From Klebsormidium nitens (taxonomy: Eukaryota > Streptophyta > Klebsormidiophyceae > Klebsormidiales > Klebsormidiaceae), in assembly GCA_000708835.1 (NCBI GenBank), contig DF237458.1, positions 10,360 through 67,209 on the forward strand: 56,850 nt of DNA, read 5' to 3'. Below, in pieces: positions 11,901-23,984 of this stretch. Position 1 is the stretch's first letter; every line of letters begins with the position of its first letter. The notes under the pieces were generated by a model. It saw nothing but the letters and a program-made list of their open reading frames with translations, did no database searches and was not told the DNA's origin. A program made the position numbers and the translations under genes.

Positions 11901-14900
11901 CGTAAAAGTAAGAGCTTCAAGCACACGGCGCAGCCACTCGTTTTCAACGAACCAAAATCCGGTTCTCAGCCCGATCCCGTGCGTCCATGCAGGGTGTGTT
12001 GCGCATTGCCCAGATTCCAACGGAGTCCGTTTACGATGCCGGGTGGCCGGTGATCAAGGTGAGATGCTGGCCTTTAAGGCCGGGCTTGCCTCGCAACCAA
12101 AAGATGACGGTCAGAGAACTTGGTGCATCTCTTCCCACATGGAATATGGAACATCTTCTGTCCCACACGGCAAAATTGGTGAGTATTATATCTCTTTCCA
12201 TCGAAATCTGAGAATTGCCAGTGCGCAGTGCAGGGCTTGTCAGGAATCCTCCTGTTCGGGACCCAGACCTTGAGTAGACTCAGTTTTCCCTTTCTGCTGC
12301 AGGTCCCGTTGAAGGCCACCCCTCACAGCGTCGCACACTTCCCAGAACCTGACGTCTACGCCGTGACCGTTTCTGTGCCGGTAAGCGCAACCCCTCCGTT
12401 CGGGAGTCTCTTATGCCTGAGCCAGACGAGCTGGTGTTTCATAACCTTCACCCCGAAATAGTCATCGCATTGCGACTTTTAGATGACAGAGTACCTTCAT
12501 TTCTCGTGCACTGTCGCTTTCGAAAGGTGCAGGTTTTGACACAGGACCCCTCATCATAGCGACTACCTTCGGAAGCTGATTCCTGCAGTCTGATGTCCAG
12601 GTTGAGCTCCCTTTCAGCCGGCCCCCGGGGACGCCCCCCGAGGAAGCCGCAGCCGAGGACCCGGACGGTGCTGGAGCGCGGGGGCGGCAGGGAGAGGCGG
12701 GGCCGGTATACTGCGACCTGGAGCAATTCGAGGTAGGGGGCTGCGTGTGCGAGCGTGCTTCAGGATTCTGGGCGCGTTTATTTCGGTAGGGAATTGGAGC
12801 GAAGAGTGTAGGATCCCAACAGGTTTGAGTTTTGTGAGATTAGGGACTAGATGCCTTGCTTGTAGCCTTGGCTCTTCTAGCAAGGTCGCTGCCTCTTTGT
12901 TAAAGGTCTAGATAAATCTTACATTCACAACCCACAAAAGCACTCACGGCGAAGTCCCAGCGGGGAATTTCTGCTGTTACGGAAACCTGGGGCTCCAAGC
13001 TGTTTCCAGGGGTCTCTCGAACGTCAACGATCAAGCGAGGCGCTAAAGCGCAACGGTTGGGATGGATAGAAACCTGTCTTTCAAAAAGGGCGTTGCGCGC
13101 GTTCATTTGACCAGCTCTGTTGCTTGTGCAGCTGCGAGTGCTGGCCCCCGGGAGCTGGGAGATGCTCCAGAGGCTACCTTTGCTGCGCTATGAACACGTG
13201 GCAGCTGCCAGCGCCGTCACCCTCAAGGTCAGGATTGCTTTTTGGCAGCCCAGCCTCGTGCTGGGCGGCGTGTTCTTCCTTTCTCTGCTGTTGATCTGAA
13301 ATAGTATTGCATCAATGCAGGCTGGTAATCCTCGTATTTGCTGTTGATCCGAATATGCAAAGGCTGGGACCCTGGCTTGTATTGTGGAGCAACTTGTCCA
13401 CAGAGCGGCACTTGTCTTCGTCGTCGACAAGTGCAGCGATCCTCCCGTGCTTAGTGTTACTGGCAGGTCCATGAACCCAACGTCTGTAGGAAACGTACGG
13501 CCGGGAAAGGATAAAGCTTTGATTTACTTCAGTGTCAAGAAGCGTTCTGCGAGCAGATTCCTGCGACCGTCCACTCCCACATGTTCTTAGAACGAACCGC
13601 AATGGCACCTTTTTTATTCTTGTGTTTGAGTGTCCATCTGTATCGCTCTTGCAGAACATTACCAACGACCAGCGCGATACGCTTTTGGCAGTGGGAACGA
13701 CGTATGTGTTGGGGGAGGACGCGCCCGGCCAGGGCCGAGTGCTGCTGTATAGAGTGGACAAACAAGAGGACGGAGCCTGGGTGAGCCGCTGCATCGGCGT
13801 TGGTTTCGGAATGGGCGGCGGCCGGAAGGGTTTGAAGAGCTTTGCACACCTTGAGATCCTGACTTAAACTGTGCAGGTGTATCAATGTAGGCATTGGATG
13901 TCTGCATGCTCTATCGAAACGGCAAAATGATGTCAAGAGCCAGTTAACGTGTAGTGATCAAGGATATATGACCCGGAAGAGAGGATAGGAGGCAAGGCAT
14001 CTGAAGAGAAGCAAAATCTCCGACAGGATGTCATCGCGTCATGCTCAAATGTGTCTGGCGGCCATGCTCGCACATACCCTAGATCATTTCCGAGCTTTAT
14101 GCTTGCGCACCGGTATACTCTCACTCGCGTGACGCTCTGATACCTCTTTCCGTGTAATTGGTGACCGACGTGTGCGTGCGCAGCTGACAGCGGTGTACAA
14201 GGAGGAGCACCGCGCGGGCATCACAGCGGTGTCGGCAGTGCAGGGCTGCCTCTTGGCAGCGGTCGGGAGCAAGCTCATACTCTACCGCTGGGACGGACAG
14301 AGTGAGGGGCCGGGCCTTCGGCTGGGGAACCAATGTTCTTGTGACGGAGCGCTTGTCGTCTGGCTGCGAGTCAATGAAAGTCTGCAAAACGGTTGGATGG
14401 TCAGCCCTCTACCGACAAGCCTTTGCTCGAAGGGCATGCTCTGAAGTCTTCCATATCGCACTAGCTGCAGCGATGCAAAGTGGCCCGTCAAGCTGTTCAC
14501 TTTGTCCAATCTTCTGGAATCTGTTAGGACAGGAGCGACTGTGCAGCTGCAGACATATTGAACGGATGCTAAATTCTGATCTGCCAGCGCCCTTCCGAGC
14601 TGTCTCCACCTTTGGATTGAAAGAGAGCACCTGCTTTCTTTTCGCAGCCAACATGATAAGAAGGTTCTAGCATTTGACCCAAGGTGTCCTTTTGTTTGCA
14701 GGCCTGGTGACAGCGGCCTTCTTTGACGCTCCTATGTACGTGACGAGTATCACTGCGGTACGCACCGCTGCAACTCGGTTGACGGTATTTCGTTGATTTC
14801 GTCGGGCATCACGTTCGCTGCGTTGAGTACAGCTCTCATCATTGCAGCAGTCAGAGTGTGGTGATGCAGCAGAAACTAATGAACGAAGCACTTAAATTTC

Positions 14901-17190
14901 AGGCGCTCTAACAAGCGAAGATCCAGTGTCGATCCAAATCCCTCTAACGTATTCGAGTTTTGGTTGGAGGTTTTATCCTCTGATTTTTAATCCTTTGCGC
15001 CGTCATCCTGCTAACCTCTGGCTGTACAGCGTTGCCCTTCTCTCTTTCTTTTCACTGATCCCGTCTCCCGATCTCACCGCGGTCCCCCCGCTCCTTCCTC
15101 CTGCGGTCTTTACGTCGTTGCACGAAAGTGGACGATAACTTGGTTCATCCCGCGTGCGCAGCTCAAGAGCTACGTGCTGGTGGGCGACTTCCAGCGCAGC
15201 CTGCACTTTCTGGCGTGGGTGGACACGCCCGCCATGGCGCAGCTGCGCGAGCTCGCTAAGGACTACGCGCCCGCCGCCGTCGCCGCCACCGCCGCGCTCA
15301 CCGACGGCAAGGCGGTCGCGCTGCTCGCCGCCGACTTCGAGAAGACCATCCGGGTACGGATCTGTTCAACATGTACGGATCGCATGTTGCGCGCGCACTT
15401 GGACGGCGATAAATGCTGCTGAACCCAACCCTGGTGTTCCACGCGAATGTCCTTCACAAACTCCGTCGGGAAGTTTCTTCTATCTGGAGATTCTGTCGGC
15501 GAGCGCTCTTCGGTAATCTGCTCAGCGTTCTGAAGATTGAAGGGAAACATGCTTCGCTTAGAGGGTGCTAGCAGAACCGTCTCTGCTCCTACCAGAAGCG
15601 TGTCCTGCCAAGCACAAAGTCGGAATTGCCTTACCGTCTAAAAGAGGACTTGTTGGACCGAGCCTCGGTTGCCGGCCTGGCGCAGGTGTACGAGTACTCC
15701 CCGCCCAGCTTGCAGCTGGTGTGCAAGGCCGAGTTTTATACCGGCGCCGGGATCGCCAAGTGCTTACGAGTCGAGATGACGCAAAACGCCAGGTGCCCGT
15801 TCGCCCCTCTCCTGTCCGTTCTAAGATCCTCCTGTGTTTGAATCCTGTGCAAGCTGGGCTTAGCAGCACGTGCTGTTGAACGAGCGGTTCTTATCCGAAG
15901 AGCCCATCTTGTAAGTATGAGAGCCTCAAACTTTAAGGTATCAGAATTTCAAAATGTTCTTCCACTCAAACAGCTCTACCACATACTTGTAAGCCGCAGG
16001 TTTTGTTTTGGGAGGCAAATCCCACTTCCTGTTAATTAAGTGCACGCTTAGCATCGAAGTTCGGCGTCACGCCGCGTCACGCGGCTGAGACTATGTAATC
16101 CCCGTTAGCCTTGACGAAAGCTTCCGGACGTATGCAGGGGTCCCAAACGCCTTCGAAGCGCGTGCTTGTTTGGTACCCTCGACGGCGCACTGGCAACTCT
16201 TGCCCCCTTGGACGAAATGACATTCAAGCGACTCCAGGTGAGTCTGCTGAGAACGAGTACAAGCCGCAATCTCCCACTGTTGTTAAGCCCAGGTCTGTAG
16301 CGCTCGGGTTGTGCAAAGGGTCGGCTTCTGAGGTCTAGCTATATCGCCGTTAAGGCCTGTCGAGGACTGTCTTTCAATGTAAGATTTTCATCGTATGCTA
16401 CGCCATGCTGCGCCAATCCAGTCAACATGAGATCACGTATGCTTGAGTACGTTTCCCAAATCTCCATCCCTTTCGTGAGCTTGGCGTTGAGTGCATTCGG
16501 CCGCCTCTGAAAAGCCAACCCTGCTTGCCAGGCTCTTTCTCGGCGGTTGAGCGAGACGCTTGACCACGTGGCTGGGCTTCATCCGCGCGCATTTCGCAAG
16601 GTCACCGACCGCTGCTCGACAAGGGTGCCACCGCCGGAGACTGTGGCAGACCTGGACGCCTTGTTTGAGTACGTCCTCCAATCTCTGCCCTGAAAAGACT
16701 GTGTCGGTCAACTTTATTGCTCTTCTTGTATCTGATGCTGTATAAACCGGTTGCGTCACATCGCTTGCTTGCGAAGTCGCACTGTTGTGCATCGCATTGT
16801 CGCAAAAGTAGTGGGAACGTCAAAAACAGGGTAGAGTAGTAGAGTGGCTCAAGAACCTTTGTGTCTTTGTCACCATGTGTGTTCATCATTTTGAACTCAG
16901 CGGTCAGCCGTTTCCGGGCTTCCTTTGGCATCAGAATCTTAGCACCTGCTTTAGATCAAGCCATCCGAGCGCAAGCAACTCGCCGCTTGATGCCAATGCC
17001 TCCCGACTCTTGGTTTGCCCATGTAAAACATGGCACATGGTCTAATCGAATCATTTATGTTTGCAAATGCAGGTTTGAGATGCTTTCTCAGGTAGAGCAA
17101 GCTACTCTTGCACGTCAAATTGGAACTACTCAAGAGAGGATTCTGGCGGATATGAATGACTTGCGTCTTGGATTGACAGTCATCACATAG
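2448..17190 (+). CDS. CPSF160: Cleavage and polyadenylation specificity factor subunit 1 (CPSF160)
   Basis: This encodes the large scaffold subunit of nuclear CPSF, which with WDR33 and CPSF30 recognises the poly(A) signal during pre-mRNA 3'-end formation. Exons: 2448-2471 (tentative), 3320-3508, 3897-4012, 4279-4434, 4951-5104, 5706-5835, 6164-6405, 6818-7002, 7398-7569, 8077-8196, 8509-8652, 9000-9197, 9608-9705, 10299-11259, 11591-11671, 11993-12058, 12303-12380, 12601-12732, 13132-13227, 13655-13780, 14184-14301, 14702-14757, 15162-15353, 15686-15792, 16138-16237, 16532-16668, 17073-17190 (stop TAG). All junction phases agree, giving about 1,431 residues, close to plant CPSF160 (about 1,440). 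Diagnostic stretches are PTGVDHC, ANILEVYVIR, LNGNVASLAV, FLGSRLGDS, SGHAKNGALS, FRMTDGTLR, VPLKATPHSV and the C-terminal LARQIGTTQERIL. One intron uses a GC donor (6406). No truncation or internal stop is seen. Confidence 0.94.
6406..6817 (+). other. CPSF160: GC-AG intron in CPSF160
   Basis: The exon ends in ...HYFSQ and is followed by GCAAGT, the form typical of GC donors (CAG|GCAAGT). The intron ends with TTTGCAG at 6817, and exon 8 resumes in phase 0 with TSFHTLAVNNL. No GT donor nearby preserves both the reading frame and the conserved peptide. Confidence 0.8.
8077..8196 (+). other. CPSF160: CPSF160 exon with nuclear-localisation-like motif
   Basis: This 40-codon exon carries PPAKRARYTD at about residues 464-473, in an acidic linker between propeller segments. 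Plant CPSF160 has a comparable QAKRLR motif and the animal protein has a Lys-rich one at the equivalent place, so this is probably the nuclear import signal. The downstream acidic stretch DDNEEL leads into the propeller segment encoded by the next exon (FAICDTMVNIGPV). Confidence 0.7.
8666..8704 (+). repeat. three tandem 13-nt repeats in a CPSF160 intron
   Basis: ACAAAGTGCCCGG, ACAAAGTGCCCAG and ATAAAGTGCCCAC follow each other directly, 14 nt after the donor at 8653. This is a small imperfect minisatellite; no function is evident. Confidence 0.75.
9830..9857 (+). repeat. short telomere-like tract in a CPSF160 intron
   Basis: AACCCTAACCCCAAACTAACCCTACCC resembles degenerate units of the plant-type telomere repeat (CCCTAAA)n. 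It is about four imperfect units long and lies within the intron 9706-10298. It could be an interstitial telomeric remnant, a telobox-like element, or chance. Confidence 0.4.
12601..17190 (+). other. CPSF160: CPSF160 C-terminal CPSF_A-type domain region
   Basis: Exons 18-27 (from about residue 1039 to the end) encode the C-terminal third, which in this family is the CPSF_A domain shared with DDB1 and SF3B3. Recognisable pieces are TLLAVGTTYVLGEDAPGQGR (exon 20), AVYKEEHRAGITAVSAVQG (exon 21), LVTAAFFDAPMYVTSI (exon 22), YVLVGDFQRSLHFLAW (exon 23), CLFGTLDGALATLAPLDE (exon 25) and the helical tail with LARQIGTT (exon 27). The domain limits are approximate. Confidence 0.8.
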
Positions 17191-18558
17191 CGAGTGATGA
17201 AGGTCTCGTCCTAGCAATAGCCGCTGTTGAATCAAGTCAATTGTGGTCGGTTGATCAGACATTCCACTGGTTGTGATCGAAGACGTGACAATCTCACATT
17301 TGCCAGTGGCAGAGTGTCGCACTATAATCATATCATGAACTTCGAAGGAATTCGAGTTTCGAAAAACAAAGCTTGCCGGTGATTTGTTGGTAGGGTTGCG
17401 GGCCAGCAATGATTGACCGGCGACATCATTGCGCTCGTCGTATCACTGTCAAATTCCATCTGCCGAGTATCCAGTTACCCAGTATATTCAAGGTGACGCC
17501 ATCACTAGCTGCGGGCGGCCCGGTGCATGCTGCATGCATACATGTCTGTGACGGTTTAATTAACCAAAAGCATACTTTAAATAATGTGACGTAATCATGT
17601 CGCGATTATGTCAGGAGCTGCCCGGCTAGCCACTGCGCCGCGGCGCCGCGAGCAGGCCCTTGATCATGCATTTGCATCATATAGTATATGGCATGGGCCG
17701 CATGGTTCTGATCGGATTGCCGCCGCGCCCGCCGGCTGATTAATCAACGTACTGCATATGCAAGCATGGATCCTCGATTCGATCATATATGTGGCACATA
17801 ATCGGTTCAAGTGAAATCTACTAAAGCAGTTCTTAAAAATAGGACTACCCGGGCCATCACACATATGGCATGCATGCTTTGTTTCTCCAACAATCATTGA
17901 ATTAGATTGAGAAAATCATATGATGTTGTCATGATTATAAGCTGGATACATACATACGTACATATACCGACATACTTCTTTATCATATCGTGCGACATAT
18001 ATATATATAGCAGGCAATTCCGTTTGTGAACATGAATAGAAGGAAAGGATACTTTTGACTTTGTCGAGCCCTTAATATCCTTGATACTTGCACTCAAATC
18101 GACGTTACAATGACCGGACTACAATGACGTATACTCATCGATATAAGCTAGCCAGAAAGACGTACCTTATAGTAGTAGACAGTTCTCAATGACTATTTTG
18201 AACACGCTCACACGGTGGCGTATTGGCGAGAGATGATCCGCGACATGTGCAGCTCTTTGTCAAACCTAGCAAGCTCCTTCAAGCTCCATTGTACAATGTT
18301 CCTTTCTTCCTGTCTTCCCGTTGATTATACACGTTGACTGAAGAGTGTAGAGTGCCGACTTTTTGACTCATTTCACAGACACGCCTGTGTGATTGGACGA
18401 CTTCCACTCAGGTATCACCTCCGTTTTGCCCGTTTCTGCGTGGCGGCCGGAGTAACATTACATATGGTCGACTTGAGGCAGAGCGGCTGACATGTTCACT
18501 TTGCCTCAGATAATAACAACCCGTTGCGTCCGTTGTCAGCTTCCTTTGTGCCCACCTG
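17191..18558. other. AT-rich intergenic region between convergent genes
   Basis: This separates the CPSF160 stop from the ARM-gene stop on the opposite strand, so both 3' UTRs and polyadenylation sites must lie here. From about 17500 the sequence turns AT-rich with many palindromic hexamers (GCATGC, ATGCAT, CATATG) and an alternating AT tract at about 17995-18009. No open frame of note, structural RNA or terminal repeat is visible. Confidence 0.7.
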
Positions 18559-21500
18559 TCACGACACCGGGGTCGCAAAACCCCCAGCGCCGAAAACGCT
18601 GTCGTATGCCATGCTTATAACCAGGCAGCTGACTATGATTCGCGCAAAGCCCTTGCGAGCGGCCTCGTCGCCGCCCTTGTCCTTCTCGGCAAGCTCCGGC
18701 CCCAAAATGTTCAACAGGGCGCCCGCCGCACAAACCTGCACCGCACATCAAGAAAGTTACCGTTAACCTAGCATATCCAACCGCTAACGATCGAAGCCTA
18801 AAGGCACCGTAATTGGGCAGTGGATTCAGCAAGAACGCATCGAGAATCGCCGTGAACAAAGCACCCACATCAACGATTCGGGCGCTTTCCATTGGCACAG
18901 CTTCAGTTAAGGTCTAGTGAAAGATTTGATACCATGGCTACAAAAGATACTTCGTGGATGGTGATAATTTTGGTAGTAACGCACGGCAGATTGTTTCTGC
19001 GGACTTGAAAGCTCGCCTTCCAGAGTGCCCTACTTCTCAAAACGGCGGATCTTTGCCCTCCGCGAGCTACAGTGCGAACAACAAAGCCAGACTCACCTAC
19101 ATAGAGTTGTTGCGAATCTTCTCAATCGAGAATTCATCGTACAGCTGCTTAGGTATTTAGATACTCACCTTGACCCCACAGAAGAACGAAGAAGTAAGGA
19201 GATAGCGGCTCAACGGCACAATGTACATTCAAGGGAAAGGTTCTCGACTGCCCGGTACGTACCTGCGTCTGCAGCTCTTTGCCCTCCACCAGCAGGTCCG
19301 CGAGCGCGCGCACTGCGTCGCTGTCCCCCCGGATCTTCTGCCGGCTCGCCACCTCCCGGCTCACGTTCTGCAACGCCCCGGCTGCGGAGCCGGCAATTGC
19401 GGGCTGCGGGCTGCGCAGGAAATGCTCCATGTGAGCGGCTTTTAAAATACTCTGGTCTTGTTGTGAATGTACTTATCTAAGATTGGCCACTTAAGATTCT
19501 ACTTCTTCTCCGCGTAAAATATTCCTCGAAACAAGGCGCAATCCCTCTGTGTACTTTGCGATTACGTCGAGGTGGTCCTTACTTGATCTCACCACGTATA
19601 AGCTGAGGGTGCAGGAAAGAAAAACTCACATATCGGCCGTCTCAAAGTAAAGTAATCGATCTTGAGAATATTCTCTGACAAGTCTTTAGGTGCGAACGTT
19701 AGTCGAACCCGTGCATACACAAGTTGCAGACATTCTTATCAGTTTTCTTCGAACTCCAAACCTCAAAAAGAAACGCAGTGATCGAAAGAGAGAGAGAGCG
19801 AGAACTTGCTGTGCGGACCTTCGGAGGAGCTTGATAAGAGGCGGAATTCCGTCCTTCCGCCGGATGATGCGGATGGAGTCAACGTCGCTGCTCATATTGT
19901 GAAGGGCCCCAACGGCTCGCGTACGAACCTGTAAACAACACGCAGTTCTCTTGCGTTGATTCGAAAGCAAGCAGTTTGGTCTGATTACATGAGAATATAT
20001 TAGCGGACGCCCTGTCAGGTTCCTGCAAGCACCCCCCTGGTTCGGATTCTAGCAGTCATCCAGGTCTGATTGCGGACGCTTGAGTTTCCGTGTCAACGAA
20101 GGGTGTCGTAGAAGGTGAAGTAAAACAATTTCTGGGCCGCAACTCTCCAGCTCGTACAGCAGCTCCCTGATCACGTCGTTTGTCTGGCGATGTCCAACAG
20201 CATGAGTCTTGTCCAACAAGGATCTTTCGCAAATTCATTACCGAGCCGCTCTTTTCCCAGATGGAATGCATGAGTCCTTCCCATTGAAATCGTGGCGTCT
20301 CGATGCCTCATGATTCCGCACGCCCTTGCGTCCCAGACCCTTGACACTCACCTTGAGGCTGTCCGACGCCAGGAGGGAGATGAGCGGGGGGATGGCGTCC
20401 GCTTCCCGCACCACCGTGCGCCCCTTGGCCTGGAAGCACACGCTCTGCAGCGCGCCGGCCGCGTTCGCCTGGAGGTCCTTGTCGGCAGCGCCCAAAAAGT
20501 TGACCTGCAGATTGAGTAAATAAATGTAGAACTCGGCAATATGTCTATGAATATTTTCTCAAAGGAGCTCTGGCCGCTCTTGATCCTGGTGGAACGCCAG
20601 GCGCGGGCGGCAGCAGCAGAGCGAAAGCCTCTCCCGGAGAATGTTGAAGGATACGTTTCTGGCCACCATGCCTAGGTAGTTCCCTACTGGACCCCTGAAG
20701 GAAAACTTGAAGCCCAGTTGAAAATCTTGTGCGTATGGCTATTTCGATAGCCTTGGCGAGAAAACACCTTGGCTCTTAGCAGCACTTAGCATGATGCCGC
20801 CTTTCCCTCCGAACCCGTGCGGATCGAGCCCGTTTCACTTGAGAGCTGAGTCCCTGCAGAAAAGATCAGGAGCCCAGCACCAGCAGCGACCCTAGAGACT
20901 GCCCTGGCAGACCATCGAACACTGACGTCAGCATGATGTATGCACACTCACCAGTGGCGCAGTCCCCTGGTGCTGCAGCACGACTTCCACATTCTCCCTC
21001 TCGTAGCACGCGTTCAGGATGACGTTTGCGCCCTCAGCGGCAATGCGGTTGTCCACTTTGCCAGGCGCCTGCAGTCGTGTTTGTCACGAGGATGTTCGCT
21101 GAATGCATACTCCCTTGTAGAACGATTTTACAGGGAAACAACTATACAATCAAACTTAGCACGGCACGGCCTTGCTGAGGGCTGAACGCAACCAACAAAG
21201 GCGATGCTTAGCTTTTGAGTTGGCTTCGAGCAGAGCTGGTGGGTGAGGGAATTTGCGGACACGCAGAGTACCTTATTCCAACTTCAGGGTGGCTATTGAT
21301 CCCCGTGCTCTACACACTGCTGACTACAAGTGGTTACCAAGGGCAAGAGTCGTGAGGACAAGACTGAATCTGCTGAAAAGATCGCAACAAGAAAAGGTGC
21401 ACCAACAAATCGAATCCTCGTTGACTTTTCCCGATTTGGGACAGAGCCCCTTACATGACCATAGCGCCACATTACATATGCGCAACGTTTTCAGTGGCTC

Positions 21501-22909
21501 GAACATGCCAAAATGCTTCCAGATTTTCTACCTGCAGAAAGCGCATGACGGCCTGGATCGCCCCTCCGCGCTTCTCGTCCCCTCGCATGGCTAGCCGGTT
21601 CGGCTTCTTTCGGGAGAGGATCTTGAGCGCTTTTAATGCTGCGAGTGCCAGCCCCGGGTGCTGCTCGATGCCTGGGTCCTTGAGGAGCGACACCAGGCGG
21701 TCGAGCGAGTCCGCATTCTGACAGGAAAAAGTAGATTGGCGTGTACGCAAATAAAAGCTCTTTCACCACTGCAAGGACTAAAAGCCTGTGCTGCTCTCTG
21801 CCAGGCCCCCTGCATATATTCACACAAGTCTGTGGTTGTAAGACACTGAAGTTGTGGCATGGCAGTGGACTTGTGGCATCAACAGTAGTAAGCTGAGCAC
21901 TTTATGGCTGCCATGGCTCTTTGTGGGTGCTGCTTGGTTCCAGCTTCCTTTGGAGCTTATCAACTTGAGGAGGTTGCGGAAGCATGGCGTACTGGCCCTG
22001 CAAATAATGAGCTTGAGCAGCTTTCGGCTGCCGACGAGCTCTTGCTATTCAAGCGCCGAGGTTTTGAAACAAAGGGTCACTTTTCAAGCTTAAGAATTCA
22101 TGAAGGGAGCGTAATCGAGTGAAAGTTCATGTACAACTTGGGTGAACTATGTGATGCAGCATATGAGTGGAGACTATGTGCAGCATTGTCATGGGCATCT
22201 GAATCTAAGGCAGGCAAGTTCTTAACCTTCTACCTGCTCTGACAAGTGCCGTTCCAAAATGTAAATGCAAAGTACTCTGAGCCCAGAGGATTTCCTGAGT
22301 CTCCTTTGCTGTAATGATTTTGTAATACTGCAAACCGTTTAGCCTGATGGATCGTATTGCCGGGCTAAGATAGCCTGGTTTCCTTCACAGGAGCTTTCAC
22401 TTGCAAGGTATGTGACTTCTCTGCATGCTCAGCTTTTGAACTCAGCTCAAGCACGAACTGGACAAAACCTCAAAAGTTTTATATCCTTTGCTGAACAAAG
22501 TCTGCTTATAGTCCACCACCACCAATACAACAAGAGTATCTGCGAAATGCTCATTTCCAAATGAAAATTTGGCACCAGTGAGGACGATATTGAGGTGCCA
22601 CCATCTCCTTCATTCACCCATAACAGCAGTAAGGAATGCTGAACGTGGATTTGAGTGAACGAAAAATTCTTAGCCTTGGGCGCCTGTCCACCTGCGGCCA
22701 CATTTTTAGTTGGGCAATACATTATACTCTGGATGCAAAACTGTTTGCCAGATCAGAAGTCAGCTCACCTGGTTCCTAAAATTTGGGCTTCGGCCTGGGT
22801 CCTCGTTTGCGGCCACAAACGTCTCCAACAGCGCCAGTAATCCTGCGGCATTGCTTGGCTGGAGTCGATTTACGCGGACCAAAAACGCGTCAACATCCGT
22901 CCACGACAT
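18559..22909 (-). CDS. Armadillo (ARM)-repeat protein, 343 residues, seven exons
   Basis: Exons in transcription order on the minus strand: 22909-22769 (ATG), 21717-21532, 21068-20952, 20504-20352, 19928-19819, 19410-19263, 18735-18559 (stop). All junctions are consensus GT-AG; five of six introns are phase 0 and one is phase 2. The protein is a run of ARM-type helical repeats. Examples are NRIAAEGANVILNACY (residues ~114-129), LQANAAGALQSVCFQAKGR (~157-175), VRTRAVGALHNMSSDVDS (~200-217) followed by IPPLIKLL, AIAGSAAGALQNVSREVASR (~240-259) and VCAAGALLNILGPELAEKD (~286-304). The N-terminus MSWTDVDAFLVRVNRLQ has no signal peptide, and the C-terminus carries a modestly hydrophobic ARIIVSCLVISMAYDSVFG. 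Such repeats form a solenoid that binds partner proteins. I cannot assign an orthologue. It is divergent from the dynein gene, so an axonemal or dynein-assembly role is possible but unproven. Confidence 0.85.
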
Positions 22910-23984
22910 GGCGCCTCTCTTGTACCCTGTTACTTCAGTATCTTAAACATGGTAGTCTTGCTGTTAAATGCTTGTGAACCTGCAACTCTTTTCTGACTTC
23001 AAAGACTACAAGTCTGGTATTTGACAGCCGTGCGACTTTATCGTAGACGCGAAGCACTCACAGCTTTGGGCCCGCGCTAGAGCAGTGCCCGTCCTGACCA
23101 CAGTTTCCGCAGCTGTGGAAATGCAGCCAGCTGGAGCCAGGGAGCATCTGTTCTTCTTGGGAGGCTGGCTAAACGAATTGAGAAGAGCAGAATTCAGCTT
23201 GTCTTCTTTGGACCATCGGCAGTCTTTGAAAGCAGCATCCAGGGGGCCACGATCAAATTCAAGCTGCCTCCCCGCATCAGGGATCCCGCAATGCAGTCGT
23301 CACCACTTTGTGCGACAGGAAAAATGCTGTTGTCAATCAAATGGTTTTCAGCGAGCTGCAAAGAGCCGGGAGAGACTGAGAAGTGTAAGGATGCCCATGC
23401 CCTGAATCTGCCCAAGCTTTATAGCTATGTAATACTGTATAATATCAGTATCAAAGTCTCAGCTGCAAAGTGCGTGTGAACGCACGCCTGCGTTGCCGAT
23501 AGACCACGTCCGTCGATCAGTCCTGGCAAACGTCTGTGAACCGTCGAAAAGCCTCTTGAGTCTCGCCAGGCCTTTGGAGCTTAGTGCCGGTGGAGAGCTT
23601 CCAAGAATGAGAAGCTTGCACAAAAACTTTCCTAGTCTCAAGAGCCGGGCCTAGCAATGTAGCATTTGGAGCCTACTAGCAGGAGCTCGTTTCGAGCTCC
23701 TCACGCCGCAGTGCTTGCGAGAAGCCTGCTCATTGGCAGCTAGGTTCCAATTTGGCTGAATATGCAAGAACTGGCTCAAGAAGAGCTATGCTGGAATGAT
23801 GGTCTGAGAAGAGGCGAGGGTAAAACCCAGCACATTGGAGGGCGGCAAGCCCTCAACAAGAGAGAGCGGATGTGCAGATCGTCTAGTCCTGTGTTCTAGT
23901 CAGTCTTCCCTCAGTTTAAGCAATCCTAGTCAGTCTGAGAAGGCCTAAGGTAAGCGGGGCTGAAAGGGCCTTTGGACAGCCAAT
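22910..23984. promoter_or_regulatory. shared upstream region of the divergent ARM and dynein genes
   Basis: The two start codons face away from each other across 1,075 nt. This interval must contain both 5' UTRs and promoters unless a 5' UTR exon lies further out. Open frames here are short and show no family similarity. I see no convincing TATA box or named element, so bidirectional control is inferred from geometry only. Confidence 0.45.

Noticed and set aside
22910-23984. Extra dynein or ARM coding exons in the divergent region
   Set aside because: No peptide matching the N-terminus of either protein was seen. Both genes already begin with a family-consistent ATG and phase-correct donor.
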